Shown: positions 20,623 through 31,364 of the stretch, piece by piece
Layout: each line of letters opens with the position of its first letter
How positions within the stretch are numbered: the stretch's first letter is position 1
NCBI GenBank assembly: GCA_028554645.1
Contig: JAQOOI010000020.1
Span: forward strand, 268,993 to 332,992
Reading direction: 5' to 3'
Source: Omphalotus guepiniiformis
Taxonomy: Eukaryota > Basidiomycota > Agaricomycetes > Agaricales > Omphalotaceae
Length of the DNA: 64,000 nucleotides
Notes under the pieces: generated by a model
What the model saw: the letters and a program-made list of their open reading frames with translations, nothing else
Told to the model about the DNA's origin: nothing
Database searches by the model: none
Made by a program: the position numbers and the translations under genes

Positions 20623-23600
20623 ATGGATCCCACAGCACATCGAGATGATCTCGATGCGCATTCAGGCGTCGAGACGGCTTGTTCTAGTTCTGTCAAAACT
20701 CAAACGCAATCTTCATCGCACGTACCTTTGCCAGGTACTAGCGGTTTAGGACCTACGCCGAGCGAACTTGACGTGTCGGAGTATGGTTTCGCGGTCCAAG
20801 GTTCTCGAAGAGAGTACGAGGCTTTGAGTTGTGGACGTGAAGACGTGAAGGAGGATGGGAGTGGAAGTGGTGGTGCGCTCTTTGAGAGTGGACCGGACGC
20901 GCGTCTTGAATCCGAATCAGGGACTGAGGTTCAGTCGGGGTCTACACCCCATTTGCATCTGCAGTCTTCCCCGTCTGAGGAAACACTTAAATCCGAATTG
21001 TCGACTCGGAGTGAGGGGTTGCAGGAGTCGCATCCACCTTGTCCTTATCCTGGTGTGTATCCGGGTTCGTCGGATGCGAACGCGATGGAAGTGGACGATG
21101 ACGACGACGGCGACGGCGAGGTCGAGTCCGCTGAGGAATCGGACGCTGAGGATCTCAAGGTTTGATGAATTTCACTATATTTGCCTCTTGAAGTTTGACT
21201 CACACTATTCTACTTCTCGCCAGGGTGACCTTCTAAGCGCTCTTTCCAACAAGTTCTCTTTCAAAGGCTCCTATGCCTATGCGTCTTCATTACTCGAAGC
21301 TCCCAATCCCTGTCTTAATATCGATGGACTTGGACCAGTTGGTTTACCTCTTAGCCCACGCGACGCGCGTGGAGTTATTGCTGCTGCTGTGCAGGCACCG
21401 TTTGGTCATGGTGCTGAGACAGTGGTGGATACTGTTGTGAGAGATACGTGGGAGATTGATGCGGATAGGGTGAACTTTGAGAATCCGGAGTGGCGGGAGT
21501 ATGTTCAGGGTACTGTGGTTAGGAATGTTGTGGATGCATTGGGGGTTGGTGTTCAGGGCGGTAGTATGCCTAGAGCTGAGCTGTATAAGCTTCTTGTGTA
21601 TGAGGAAGGATCACAGTATGTTATTCTCGTTTCACTCCGAAAGATGGGTTTGCTGACTGGGATGTTGGTTTTTTCTTAGCTTCCTGCCACATCAAGAGTA
21701 AGTCCACGTTCTGTATATATTTGTGCAGCTCTGAATGTTCCTCGGATTGTAGTACTGTCAAAACGCAGGGTATGTTCGCTACGATTGTCATTATTCTGCC
21801 TTCGCCATACACAGGTGGTCAAGTCCATGTATCGCACGCCTCATCGAGTCAAGTCTTTGACTTGAACTTGACATCAAACCCTCTGCTGACAACCTCTGTC
21901 CTCGCATGGTACACCGACGTCAAACATGAAGTCAAACCAGTCACTTCTGGATATCGGCTTGCCCTTTCGTATAACCTTGTCCACGTCACTCCTGGGGTAC
22001 CACTTCCGGCTCTACCAGGTGGGTTTGAGAAGGAAGTGGCGAGATTGAGGACTATACTCAGGAAATGGCGGAAAGGAGCGTATGTGGATAATTCCTCGGG
22101 TGTTTTGAGTCATATATTGGATCACCAGTATAGCCCTGCGAGTCTTTCACAGGGGGTTAGAGCACTCAAGGGTACCGATGCGCATCTTTTAGCGCATTTG
22201 ATTCCGGTGGCGAAGGAGCAGGAATTCTTTTTGGGGCTTGCGAGTTTGGAGTGTCATCAGATTGGGAACCCTGGGGAAGAGGATTATGGGTATGGGGGTT
22301 GTTATTATAAGCGTCCTAGACGTGGGTATGACCGTTGGGGGTGTTATGATTCGTTTGATGAAGATGAGGAAGAGGATTGTCCTGGGATGGGTGAAGTTCA
22401 GGAGACTGATATTACGGTGAATAATCTTGTTGATATGGATGGTAATAAGCCTATTGGGGATAATGATTTACCGATTGGGGAGGAGGAGTTGGTGGATGAA
22501 AATGCGTTTGAGGATGCTGATCCTGATGAGCAGGAGTATGAGGGATATATGGGCAATGTATGTTGAAGTTTTGTTGGGCCCCTTTGTTGGCATGCTGATG
22601 AGTTTCTCTTTTGATTAGGGGGCTGGTAGTGTTGAACAATGTATGTCCATGTACATAATGCTTTTTGTCAGACTCTAACGGGACGTGTATGTCATAGGGT
22701 ATAAACGCACTGTGCTTGTGCTCATGCCCCAAGATGAGGCCGAGTCCATCTTGTTCCGCGCTGGAGGGTCGACATATGCGCTTGACAAGCTCAGGGTATC
22801 ACAAGCCGCGTCTAGTCATCCATCGGAAGATGATTTGCGACTTGCAGATTTGATCGTTCGAAATTTGTCTAGCCAGCCAGCAGCGGTTCATTTGACTATG
22901 GCTCGTTATACTGTTTCGTGGAATAATTTGGATTTATGGCGGAGAGTCTTGAAAACGTGTAGTATCTCGACTCTCCCAGTGGATGACCTTGTGAAGGGAT
23001 GGAAGGTGTTCAGTTTTGCTTCCGCTCGTATGAGGTGAGTTATGGTTTTTAGAATGCCTTGCGGATTTTGAAGAATGTGGGTGTGTTAGTTTCGAGGATA
23101 TGATTTCGAGGTGTTCGAAGTTGGCCGATAATATTAAATTTGTTGAAGCACTCGCTTCTCGCGCAACTCCGGGACCAGAGCAAGAGGTTCTTCGAGGTTG
23201 GCAGCGGTATATTGTTGGTGGACTCTTGACGACGTTGAAAGCACCAACTGTTGATGATGTACCCACCCTCCTTGGTGTGATGAAGACGAAAGGCATAAGA
23301 TACATTTTGAATACGTCAGTTTTTTCCTGTCGCCCCCACAAGTCTTTTTTACAATATCCTTTTTTCCGTAGGATCGTTCCGCAATTGGAAGTCAACTCGA
23401 AGCTACATAACTTTTGGGTGGCTTTTCTGAAGGCGTTGCAGAAATATAGGATAGTGATTTGTGCTGCTGGGACCTCTGCTGGAGTATCCTCGAATGGAAT
23501 GCCTGCGGGCTGTGGGTCTGAAGAGGAGTATGAAAACCTTGTTCGGCGATGTCTAGAGATGGTTCTGAAGAACTGGGAAAGCGACCTTTCGATTGATGCC

Positions 23601-25265
23601 ACTCCAGCAGGGCATAACGGCCTGACATACTCATTGTATAGAGCACCCCCCGTCTCTACAATCACGTATTACGCTCGCGTGGTGGAGATTCTGGATCTTT
23701 CTCTCGAGTTAGGTGATCTGGACCAAGCGAAACACTTCCTCGATCTCGTATGCAAGAGCAAAATACCCACGGATAACTTTGCGACGTTGTACACTTCTTT
23801 GATTAATCATATTCACCAGCGACGAGCTTCTGATATGTTTTCGCCTCCGTTCACCGAGTTCATGCAGCTCATGGTTGTGTCAGTGAAGACACCAACTGAC
23901 AGTGATGTTCCGTGGTTGATGGAGGTGCTCCGGCTCAAGGGTATTCCATATTTCTTGAACTCGTAAGCTACCTCTTGCTGTCTTTTTGAAGCTGCTCATC
24001 AGATTTTGGGATTTAGGTTCATGCCTCAAGTTGAGAAGGACCGGACTCTGTACCCATTTTGGAAGACTTTCCTCAAGGCATTTCAAGGTCAACGGGCGAA
24101 TATTGCCAGTTCTTCACAGGCTAAAAACCCAGCGGACAATATCCAGGAGCAGATGAAGACATTCACGGAACGTTGCCTCAATATTGCTGTCGCGTCATGG
24201 GAGCATGGCATGAGCAATCCACGTCCGTATTACTACACTCCCGTAACGACACCTCAGTCTCGCGTTATGGAGCTTGTAGAACTTTGTACGTCGATGGGAG
24301 CCCTGGGACCATGCACGGCATTGTTTAGGTCACTTGTCAAGCGCCAAGCTATGACAGAAGAGAATTTCAGGACTGTCTACAACCCTCTAGTTCCTCAGCT
24401 ACAACAACATTTGCGTAGCAAAGGCCTCAATATCTTGTCGTATCCATTTGTCGATTTGATGCGGGTTCTGATTGGGGCATATCTCCATAATGTTTTGGGC
24501 GCTAAACCTCAAAAAGTTGTTACGACTCGCAAAGTAGGATGTGGATGTAGCGACTGCAACGAGTTGGATAAATTCATGGTGTCGGACAAGGCTGAAGAGA
24601 CTTTCCGTTATGCTCAAGCGAGGAGGACACATTTGGAAAAGCGTCTTAAAAACGCTCGGGATATAGTGACCACAGAGACGATTCGATATGGAAGTCCGCA
24701 TGGTCTCGTTGTGAAGAAGGTACCATCTGTTGTGGCATGGTGTACTTGGTCGTCCCGGAAGCAACAGGCGACATCTTTCTTGAAGAACATTGGGCCCGAC
24801 GATCTTCTTAGGAAAATAGGTGGATCAAGGTATACGGATGTTTGTCGGGCTCTCGAAGGGACTCAGCAGTTTGTATTACCCTGGAATAATGTGGCGCCTG
24901 CGGCAGCAGCAGGAGGCTCGGGCTCTTCAGTCTCCGCAGGTGCCTCATCTTCTGTTACGGCCAATACGGTACCACTTTCCACTGCACACTCTACTTCTGC
25001 AGGCTCGACTTCCAAAGCTCCTGTTGCTCCTACATCTACTTCGAATATCCAGTCCTCAGTCGCCCAACGCACAGAGTTAATAAACAACGCGCTTCAAGCT
25101 CCCTCTCATCCCACTCCCGCTGCTTCCGCCCAAGCAACCACTAGTGCACTTAGTGCACGCCTACCTTCAGCATCATCCTCTACAATGCAAACTACTACTT
25201 CAATCGGAAAAAAGAGAAAGAAGGCACCGATCTCTAGCGTTGTTATTGATTTGACGGAAGATTAG
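20623..25265 (+). CDS. 2OG-Fe(II) dioxygenase (prolyl-4-hydroxylase-like), large agaric form
   Basis: The acidic Ser/Glu-rich N-terminus (MDPTAHRDDLDAHSG) leads to a domain with GSYAYASSLLEAPNPC, then the iron site. GSHFLPHQDSE is assembled over two small introns near 21620-21730 and supplies the H-x-D. The next strand is GMFATIVIILPSPYTGGQ with VHVSHASSSQVFDLN. The distal ligand His is in WYTDVKHEVKPVTSGYRL, whose Arg fits the 2-oxoglutarate site. All expected residues are present. The long C-terminal half (about 22700-24880) is helical and repeats a motif of the type TP(T/V)DDVPTLLGVMKTKGI and DSDVPWLMEVLRLKGIPY. The extreme C-terminus is KKRKKAPISS then VVIDLTED, a basic stretch plus a SUMO-interacting motif. 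This predicts a nuclear protein recruited to SUMOylated partners. Agaricomycetes carry many relatives of unknown substrate. Exon joins were checked only around the iron site. Confidence 0.82.
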
Positions 25266-25733
25266 CTCGTAGTACGGTACAGACTCGGAGTCGTACTGAT
25301 TATAATGTTCATACTTTATTTCATCACTTTATGATCTTGTAGTTCTGTAGATATATTACAATTCTTGTGTAATCCGTGCGTGCAGGCTGCCTATGAAGAT
25401 GTAGAATAATTGAGAGATTCACCCAGGATTTACTCCATGCAGTGCGCGTGACCTGGCGCGTTCTACGACTCTTCTGAGTTCTACTACAGCATCATTAGTA
25501 GCTGTCTAGCTTCTCTCTTACGCTTCGCAGAACACTGTTCAGCATGTTCTCGTGCCAACATCAAGACGGGAACGAGACTGATCCGGGAACTGTCTTTTTG
25601 CAGCTGTACATTGATTCGACCCAGTGCAAGTCTAACCAAGTATAGTTTGAACAGCAGGCTACTGGCCATATAAACAGGTCTCGATGCTTTCAGAATCAAG
25701 TGATACATTTTATAATTCTCACTGGAGTCTTCG

Positions 25734-26996
25734 ATGCCAGAACCGTTAGTGCTGGTGCGTTGTCAAAATGAATCCTTCTCATCCTTGACCCTCACATTAT
25801 TCAAGGTGACTGGTGGAACTGGGTTCATCGGCTCGCACGTAATATCCCAGCTATTGGAACAGGGCTATCGCGTTCGTGGGACTGCTCGCTCGACGTCAAA
25901 GCTCCGAATAATATTTCCTGATGCTGCACCAGAACAGCTGGAGATTTTTGAAATCCCTACCCTAATATCGGACTATACGGACGCGTTGAAGGGTGTTTGG
26001 GCGGTTGTTCATCTCGCCAGTTCATTGTTCACTAAAGGAGCCTCTTCAGAGGAGATTTTCGAGGTGAGCTGGTCGTGGTGGCTTTCAACTTTTTCACTCG
26101 TTGACTATTGGTTTGCAACTGTCCATGGTAGAGCGCCTATGGAGGAACTCTTCATATCGTTCGGCAGGCGATTGCATCAGGAGTGAAAAAGGTCGTGATT
26201 ACGGGCACTTTTGCTAGCTTATTTGACTGTGAGCCCCATGTTATGACCATTCTGGTTCTAGTATATCTGGTACTGACGTTTCATTTTAGCTGATTTCAAA
26301 GCTGCTTTTGGCACTGAGGTTGTTACGGAGAAGGACTTTGGTTCTGTTACACTCGAGACTTTTGACTCTAAACAAGAAACGATGTTCATTTATCAAAAAG
26401 CCAAGACTCTTGCCGACAAGAAAATATGGGAATTTGCGCGCGAATACCCAGATGTAGATTTCACAGTCAGTGAGTAGCTCTGTACTCTTGCCTGATTATC
26501 GCAGTCGGTTTACTGAACGAAAAAGTTAGTTCTTCCCCCGGCAGTATACGGCCCTCTTGTACCCAACTATCCCCTCACTGATTCTGCCAGTAGCATGGGC
26601 ACTAATGTGACGGTTTACCGGCTGCTCACTTCTGGGCCTGATGTTTACCCTTTCAGTCCCGTTGGTCATCGGATAGACGTACGTGATGCCGCTCGTGCTC
26701 ATGTTGCTGCACTCTCTGCACCGACTATTCCTGGGCGTGACAAGCGGTTCATTGTCTCGTGTGGGACCTTTTCTATGAAGATGATTGGAGATCTTGTAAG
26801 GAAGGAGAGGCTAGATATGGCTGGAGGGCTACCGAGGGAAGACGTCGTACCTCCGGTACAGTCTAGTGCGCCGTTGGATACGACCTTTGCGAAGGAGGTG
26901 TTGGGATTGTGTAAGTATATTCCTTGTGAAGAGACGGTGCTGGCGGCGGTTGATGTTGTTGCGCGGTGGGAGAGAAAGAACGGGCTCAGGAAGTAA
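25734..26996 (+). CDS. NAD(P)-dependent extended SDR reductase (dihydroflavonol-4-reductase/aldehyde reductase-like)
   Basis: MPEPLVL splices in phase 0 to VTGGTGFIGSHVISQLL, giving the T-G-x-x-G-x-x-G nucleotide-binding motif of extended SDRs. The next strand and helix are YRVRGTARSTSKL, followed by AVVHLASSLFTKGA. A second intron joins GAG to AGC (ESAYGGTLHIVRQA). KVVITGTFASLF and, after another intron, YQKAKTLADKKIWEF supply the catalytic YxxxK. The C-terminal substrate part has YGPLVPNYPLTDSAS and GHRIDVRDAARAHVAAL, and ends ARWERKNGLRK. Size, about 340 residues, is normal. Fungal relatives reduce aldehydes or ketones; the substrate is unknown. All introns have standard GT-AG ends. Confidence 0.87.
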
Positions 26997-27887
26997 AGGA
27001 CAGCATGCATGAACCGTATTGCAACATGTTGTGGTCCATCGCTTATTCATTGTTCGAACCTCCTTGCTTTGCGAATCCCATCTCGTGCTTGCGTGAAGGC
27101 GATGTTCGTCAACTCAAGTACAAGGAGGCTCCTGTGTGATAGTAGAAGCAATTCTGAAATCAAGACCGAGTTTTCGGTGTAGGAAAGTAAGCTACGAGCA
27201 TATTAAACGACTTTGATCAGTGCGGTGTAGGACAGACAAACATTTAAACGAACCCGAATGTCATGGTCAACTACACCGACTTACATGGGCAGAGAAACTA
27301 AGTATAAATGTAAACGGTTCTGAATCTACTCCGTAAGTCTACCCATACTACCCAATAGTGGCCACAGTAAGACTTGGTTCGAAGGTTCTTTCAAATTCAA
27401 AGTTGAGCCCGGGTGGCAGTCATCGGGCCCCCGAGGCTCAGACTGACGGGTCGCTACCACCTGCCGTATGGAATGGGTCGACAAACTGAAGAGCAAATAT
27501 GGTCTGCGGCTGCATTGACTCTATATGTCAAGGTCAGTATATCTTTGAACAATTCGTCAATTGGGACAATACTAATGGACCTTAATCCTACAGGGTGCCT
27601 TATGGGTTCGCTTTCGCAAAGCACTTCGGGCGTGATTAGGAGCTTTATCTGAATATTGTATTCTGAGCATGTATAATATATAGTAGTAAATACCCAACAG
27701 GACTTCCTCCACTGCATATCACAGGATTGGAAATAAATACATGCATGTGTGTGCATGGACAATGTGAGCTGTAGCGATAGATGTGAGAAGAGGAGTGGCC
27801 AATTAAATATAGAAACAGGGGACCGTCGGCGGTCTTAGGTACAGCGTAACTTCGAAATACCGACAGCAAGCAACTAGAGCAAACCAT
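26997..27887. other. Intergenic stretch between two convergent genes
   Basis: No gene is supported. It separates the 3' ends of the reductase (+) and the NTPase/nuclease gene (-). Short open frames on both strands overlap each other and show no motif. Confidence 0.5.
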
Positions 27888-30800
27888 TCAATCATCCATA
27901 TCAACGTCGCCGTCCGCGTCCATCGATAAGGACGAGCTGAGACGCCCATTATTACTGCCTTGAAGTCGAAGAGCATATGCTGCCTTCACCGATGCTGGTC
28001 CTTTTGCGCCATAGTGTTCTTGGAGAAGGTCATGAAGTAATTCAACCTGTGAATCTTTCGTCTTCCTCTTTTTCTTCGGGACTCTAGCTTCTCCGAGAAT
28101 AAGACAGCGAAAGCAATCGATGTAATCATCGATGTCAGTCGTAGAGAGTTTACGAAGAGTCTCACGATCCCATTTCGAGGGTAGAGTGAGACTCTTCAGC
28201 CGCTTCACGTTGTCGTGATTTAAAGTCGCTTTTGCTTTCGACCGATGGAGCTCGTTAATCTTCCGGATATGCTCTCTCTTCACGTTCTTCAGTTTATCAG
28301 TCGGATGCTCCTTGGACAATCGAGATATCAGGTCTTCATGTCTCAGACACACGAGAGGGTGACCGTCGCCTCCGTCAGGGTCATTAATATCGAGGTCTGG
28401 AAGATTGGCCTCGGTAGGGAATGTGGCGATGACGCGTAACAAACTGTGTCGGCCAGCCAAGCGGGTTTCCCGATGCGGAAGACTGTCGAGTGCGTCGAGG
28501 ACGGCGGCATTTCTCCGACCTGCTAGTTTCTCCCCATTTTCGTCGAGAGCAGTGTGGTCCGAGTGATTCTGCAAGACGTCTCTGGATGAGATCAAATGGC
28601 ACCAGCTCTGTCACGCAATCCCTCACCTTGTTAAAATAGAACTGATTCGGTGTCACTGTCTTTCTGGCTCGTGTTAACTCCGATTTGCTAACACAGTCAG
28701 CTGGGTTCCCTCCCCCTTGCAGAAACTTTGCTTGAACTGCCACCCAAATGTATCGAGGGCGGTCACTGTCCATGTGGAGCTCCAAAACGAACAGAATATC
28801 AGGCCCCATCATGAGAGGCGGAAAACAGAATGCTGCATGTTTCTTGAGTTGTAACCATTCCTCCAGACGTTCCGCTACTTTCGCATTCTCGCCCAGACAT
28901 CCTGAAAGCGAGGTTAAAGCTGGTAATTTGTTGCCAAAACTAGTCTGAGAGAAATCCACGATTTCCTCGTTGATTTCGCTACGATGCACAGCAACCAATG
29001 TCGCCTTTGCGCGACTCAACTCCAGATCCTTGCCTTGAAAATGGAATACCTCGGAGAGTAGTGTCGGCTTCGCAAAGACTCGATTGAAGTAATAGACGAT
29101 GTAGTCTTCGAAGCCGTTCTTCGAGGTGGAGTCATTACCCAATTCATTGGCAAGACTCTTGTGCAAAACTTCGTGCTTTGAATTTAACCAGACAGCTGTT
29201 GCCAGTAGAATGAGCGGCTCGCAGAGCTCCGCTCGATCTCCTTCTACAGAATTCCTCACACGATATCGTGCAAATCCATACTGGACGAACAACGACTCAT
29301 CGGTGCCGAGTGTTTGGGCGGAGTGAGGAAGTAACGAACGCCTGAGGTAGTTGTATACCAGTTCTTTGATAGTCGTCAGCATTTCTTGACCTAGAGGATG
29401 CTTAAACTTTATCCCATGAACTAAGAAATACATAAACACGTTACGTTTTAATAGCTTCTCGTACTGAAGCTGAGGATAAGTTACTTTCGGGAATGCGAGG
29501 AAGTCCGGCTCGTTTTTAACATATGATATGTTGTCCGTGGCAATGATTGTTGAGAACGACCTAATATACGCATTTAACAAGATATGAGGTCTCCGGAGAC
29601 CATCTTGAATAAGCAGCGCAATGTACTCCGCAGTGAAACGAAATCTAACATGCTCGTCAGTCTCATGTAGAAGGAATACTTCAAAGTAACAAACCTGCCA
29701 CTGAGCCAATACCAAAGTCGATGAACAAGTGCTCGACCCTGTTCAGAGTCGAGAAATTTCTGGGGAAGATATTTCTTGATATACTTCAGCTGTGCTGCGG
29801 GAGTGTCTAAACCACCAGTGATATGAGCGACGAACAAAGGTTGTGCTTTGAAGAAGGATGAGGAAAGAGCTTCTTGCATCACATCCCCCGAAATGCCTGT
29901 GCCGGTGATTACAAACGTACAGGCCACGGCGTCGCGCATATGGCTGTGCTCGTTTAAATCCATGATGGTATTGAACCAGCAGCTGACCAGCTCTCGGAGA
30001 ACAGGACGCGGATCAGCGTCCTTCAGTTGAGTGGAATGCGAACGGAAGGCATCAGGTAATTGTTCCACTGCATCTTGTGCTTCGTCAACAACCAGATATA
30101 GATGTGAGTTGTCTCCGGCGTGACTGCTACGAGGTGAAACTGTCCCTGCATTCAGGATAGAATGAACTCTGCACCAATAGATTGCGATGAATTGTCGTAT
30201 CTGGCTGGTCTCGACATTATGCGAATGTATCATGTCCGCCAAAAAGTTGAATACATCGCCCTTGTCTAATATGGAAGGATCAACTTGAAGCAACAGCCAT
30301 CGATGTTTCAGATCGTTGAGAGCGTGATTACCTTGGCTGTGCATGGACGACGCCAGATACAGCTCAAACACAACCAGTCTGGATAGTAAAACGACTCCGA
30401 ACAGACGTTCGGCGATTTTGCAGTTTATCTTAAGACTGTCCTTGAAATCGCTTTCTACTCCAGATAGATGCTCGGTAAAACGAGGGGATTCGGGAAGGTG
30501 AGTGTAAATGGCATTTTGAAGATCACGAGAACCCAAAGCAGCTGGACCGGAACCGCTTTTCCTTTGCGCTGTGAGGTAGAATCCCCAATGCTGACACAAG
30601 CCCTCGAGAACGATCCTAGTTTTACCAGCACCGGACGTATTGACAAACAAGCTGCAAACTTAGGTTAGATCAAGCGCCATGTCACAAGTCTAAGCTTGAA
30701 ACTCACGTATGACAACCTGGGTTAAAAATCTGCGTGATATACGGCTCGTAGTCAGGGTCCCCACTGAAGCATCCCAAGTCATGTAATAGCAGACTGGGCC

Positions 30801-31026
30801 TGTCCTGATACGGAGGTGCACCTGCAGGAAGATGAAGACTTTTAAAGTAATGAAGATTATCGTCGTCGGGAAGAGTGTGGTTAGGAACCCAAGGACGAAT
30901 GCCTATCTGCCCAGCAATGAGGCTTCCAATGGCGGGTGCGAGGTCAGCTTGATACTGTGCAAGCTTGTCTTGTAACAGAGCATGGACATTATGTGCGTCG
31001 TGCTTGGAGCATGGCTGAGCCATCAT
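27888..31026 (-). CDS. P-loop NTPase with PD-(D/E)XK-like region (accessory, effector/RHS-like architecture), nuclease residues kept
   Basis: About 1,000 residues from at least five exons. An N-terminal helical part (ALLQDKLAQYQ) ends FNPGCHT and splices to LFVNTSGAGKTRIVLEGL, a Walker A. Walker B is LYLVVDEAQDA, followed by ACTFVITGTGIS and an arginine-rich sensor region (LWYWLSGR). After an intron placed exactly as in the neighbour gene comes FRFTAEYIALLIQDGL. A second domain has the invariant segment NEPLILLATAVWL in the paralogue and CEPLILLATAVWL here. A late strand pair, GPDILFVLEL and YIWVAVQAKF, fits the D...(E/Q)xK core of PD-(D/E)XK nucleases. The tail has VPKKKRKT, a strong nuclear signal, and ends in Asp. 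NTPase-nuclease fusions of this type occur in Crinkler/RHS-like proteins; the link is by architecture only. It is divergent from its paralogue; the start might lie in an upstream exon. Confidence 0.7.
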
Positions 31027-31364
31027 GTCACTGTTCTGAGATACGAGTTTTGCGCAAGAAATGACTTACGATACGAGCAACTTCACGGTTTTTATACACG
31101 CTAGATTGAGTCCTTGGCCTTGAAGGCTGCTAGATCTGGGGTAGTGACAGAAACCATATCGGGATTGATTCAACTGCTCTTGTGCAGTACAAGGACCAAC
31201 AAATTGGGTGTAATGGAACTTTGGAAGGAGAGCCACGCCGCCCGTGTCCCCGGCAACGGCCCGGAAATTGGAACGTCACTGTAATTGTCGCTCCGGTCCG
31301 CCGGATCCTCTGCGATGTCACGCTCCTGTCACGCTCCTACCGTCGGTTTTGTGCTGGTTCAATC
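31027..31364. promoter_or_regulatory. Shared divergent promoter of the NTPase/nuclease pair
   Basis: The 338-bp gap lies between two divergent paralogues, so both are probably controlled together. It contains TTTTTATACACG at 31088-31099 on the plus strand and a direct repeat TGTCACGCTCC at 31315-31325 and 31327-31337. Short upstream exons of either gene could also lie here. Confidence 0.45.

Noticed and set aside
31300..31345. Short direct repeat suggesting a CRISPR-like array
   Set aside because: Only two adjacent copies of about 11 bp with no spacers; a eukaryotic promoter context.
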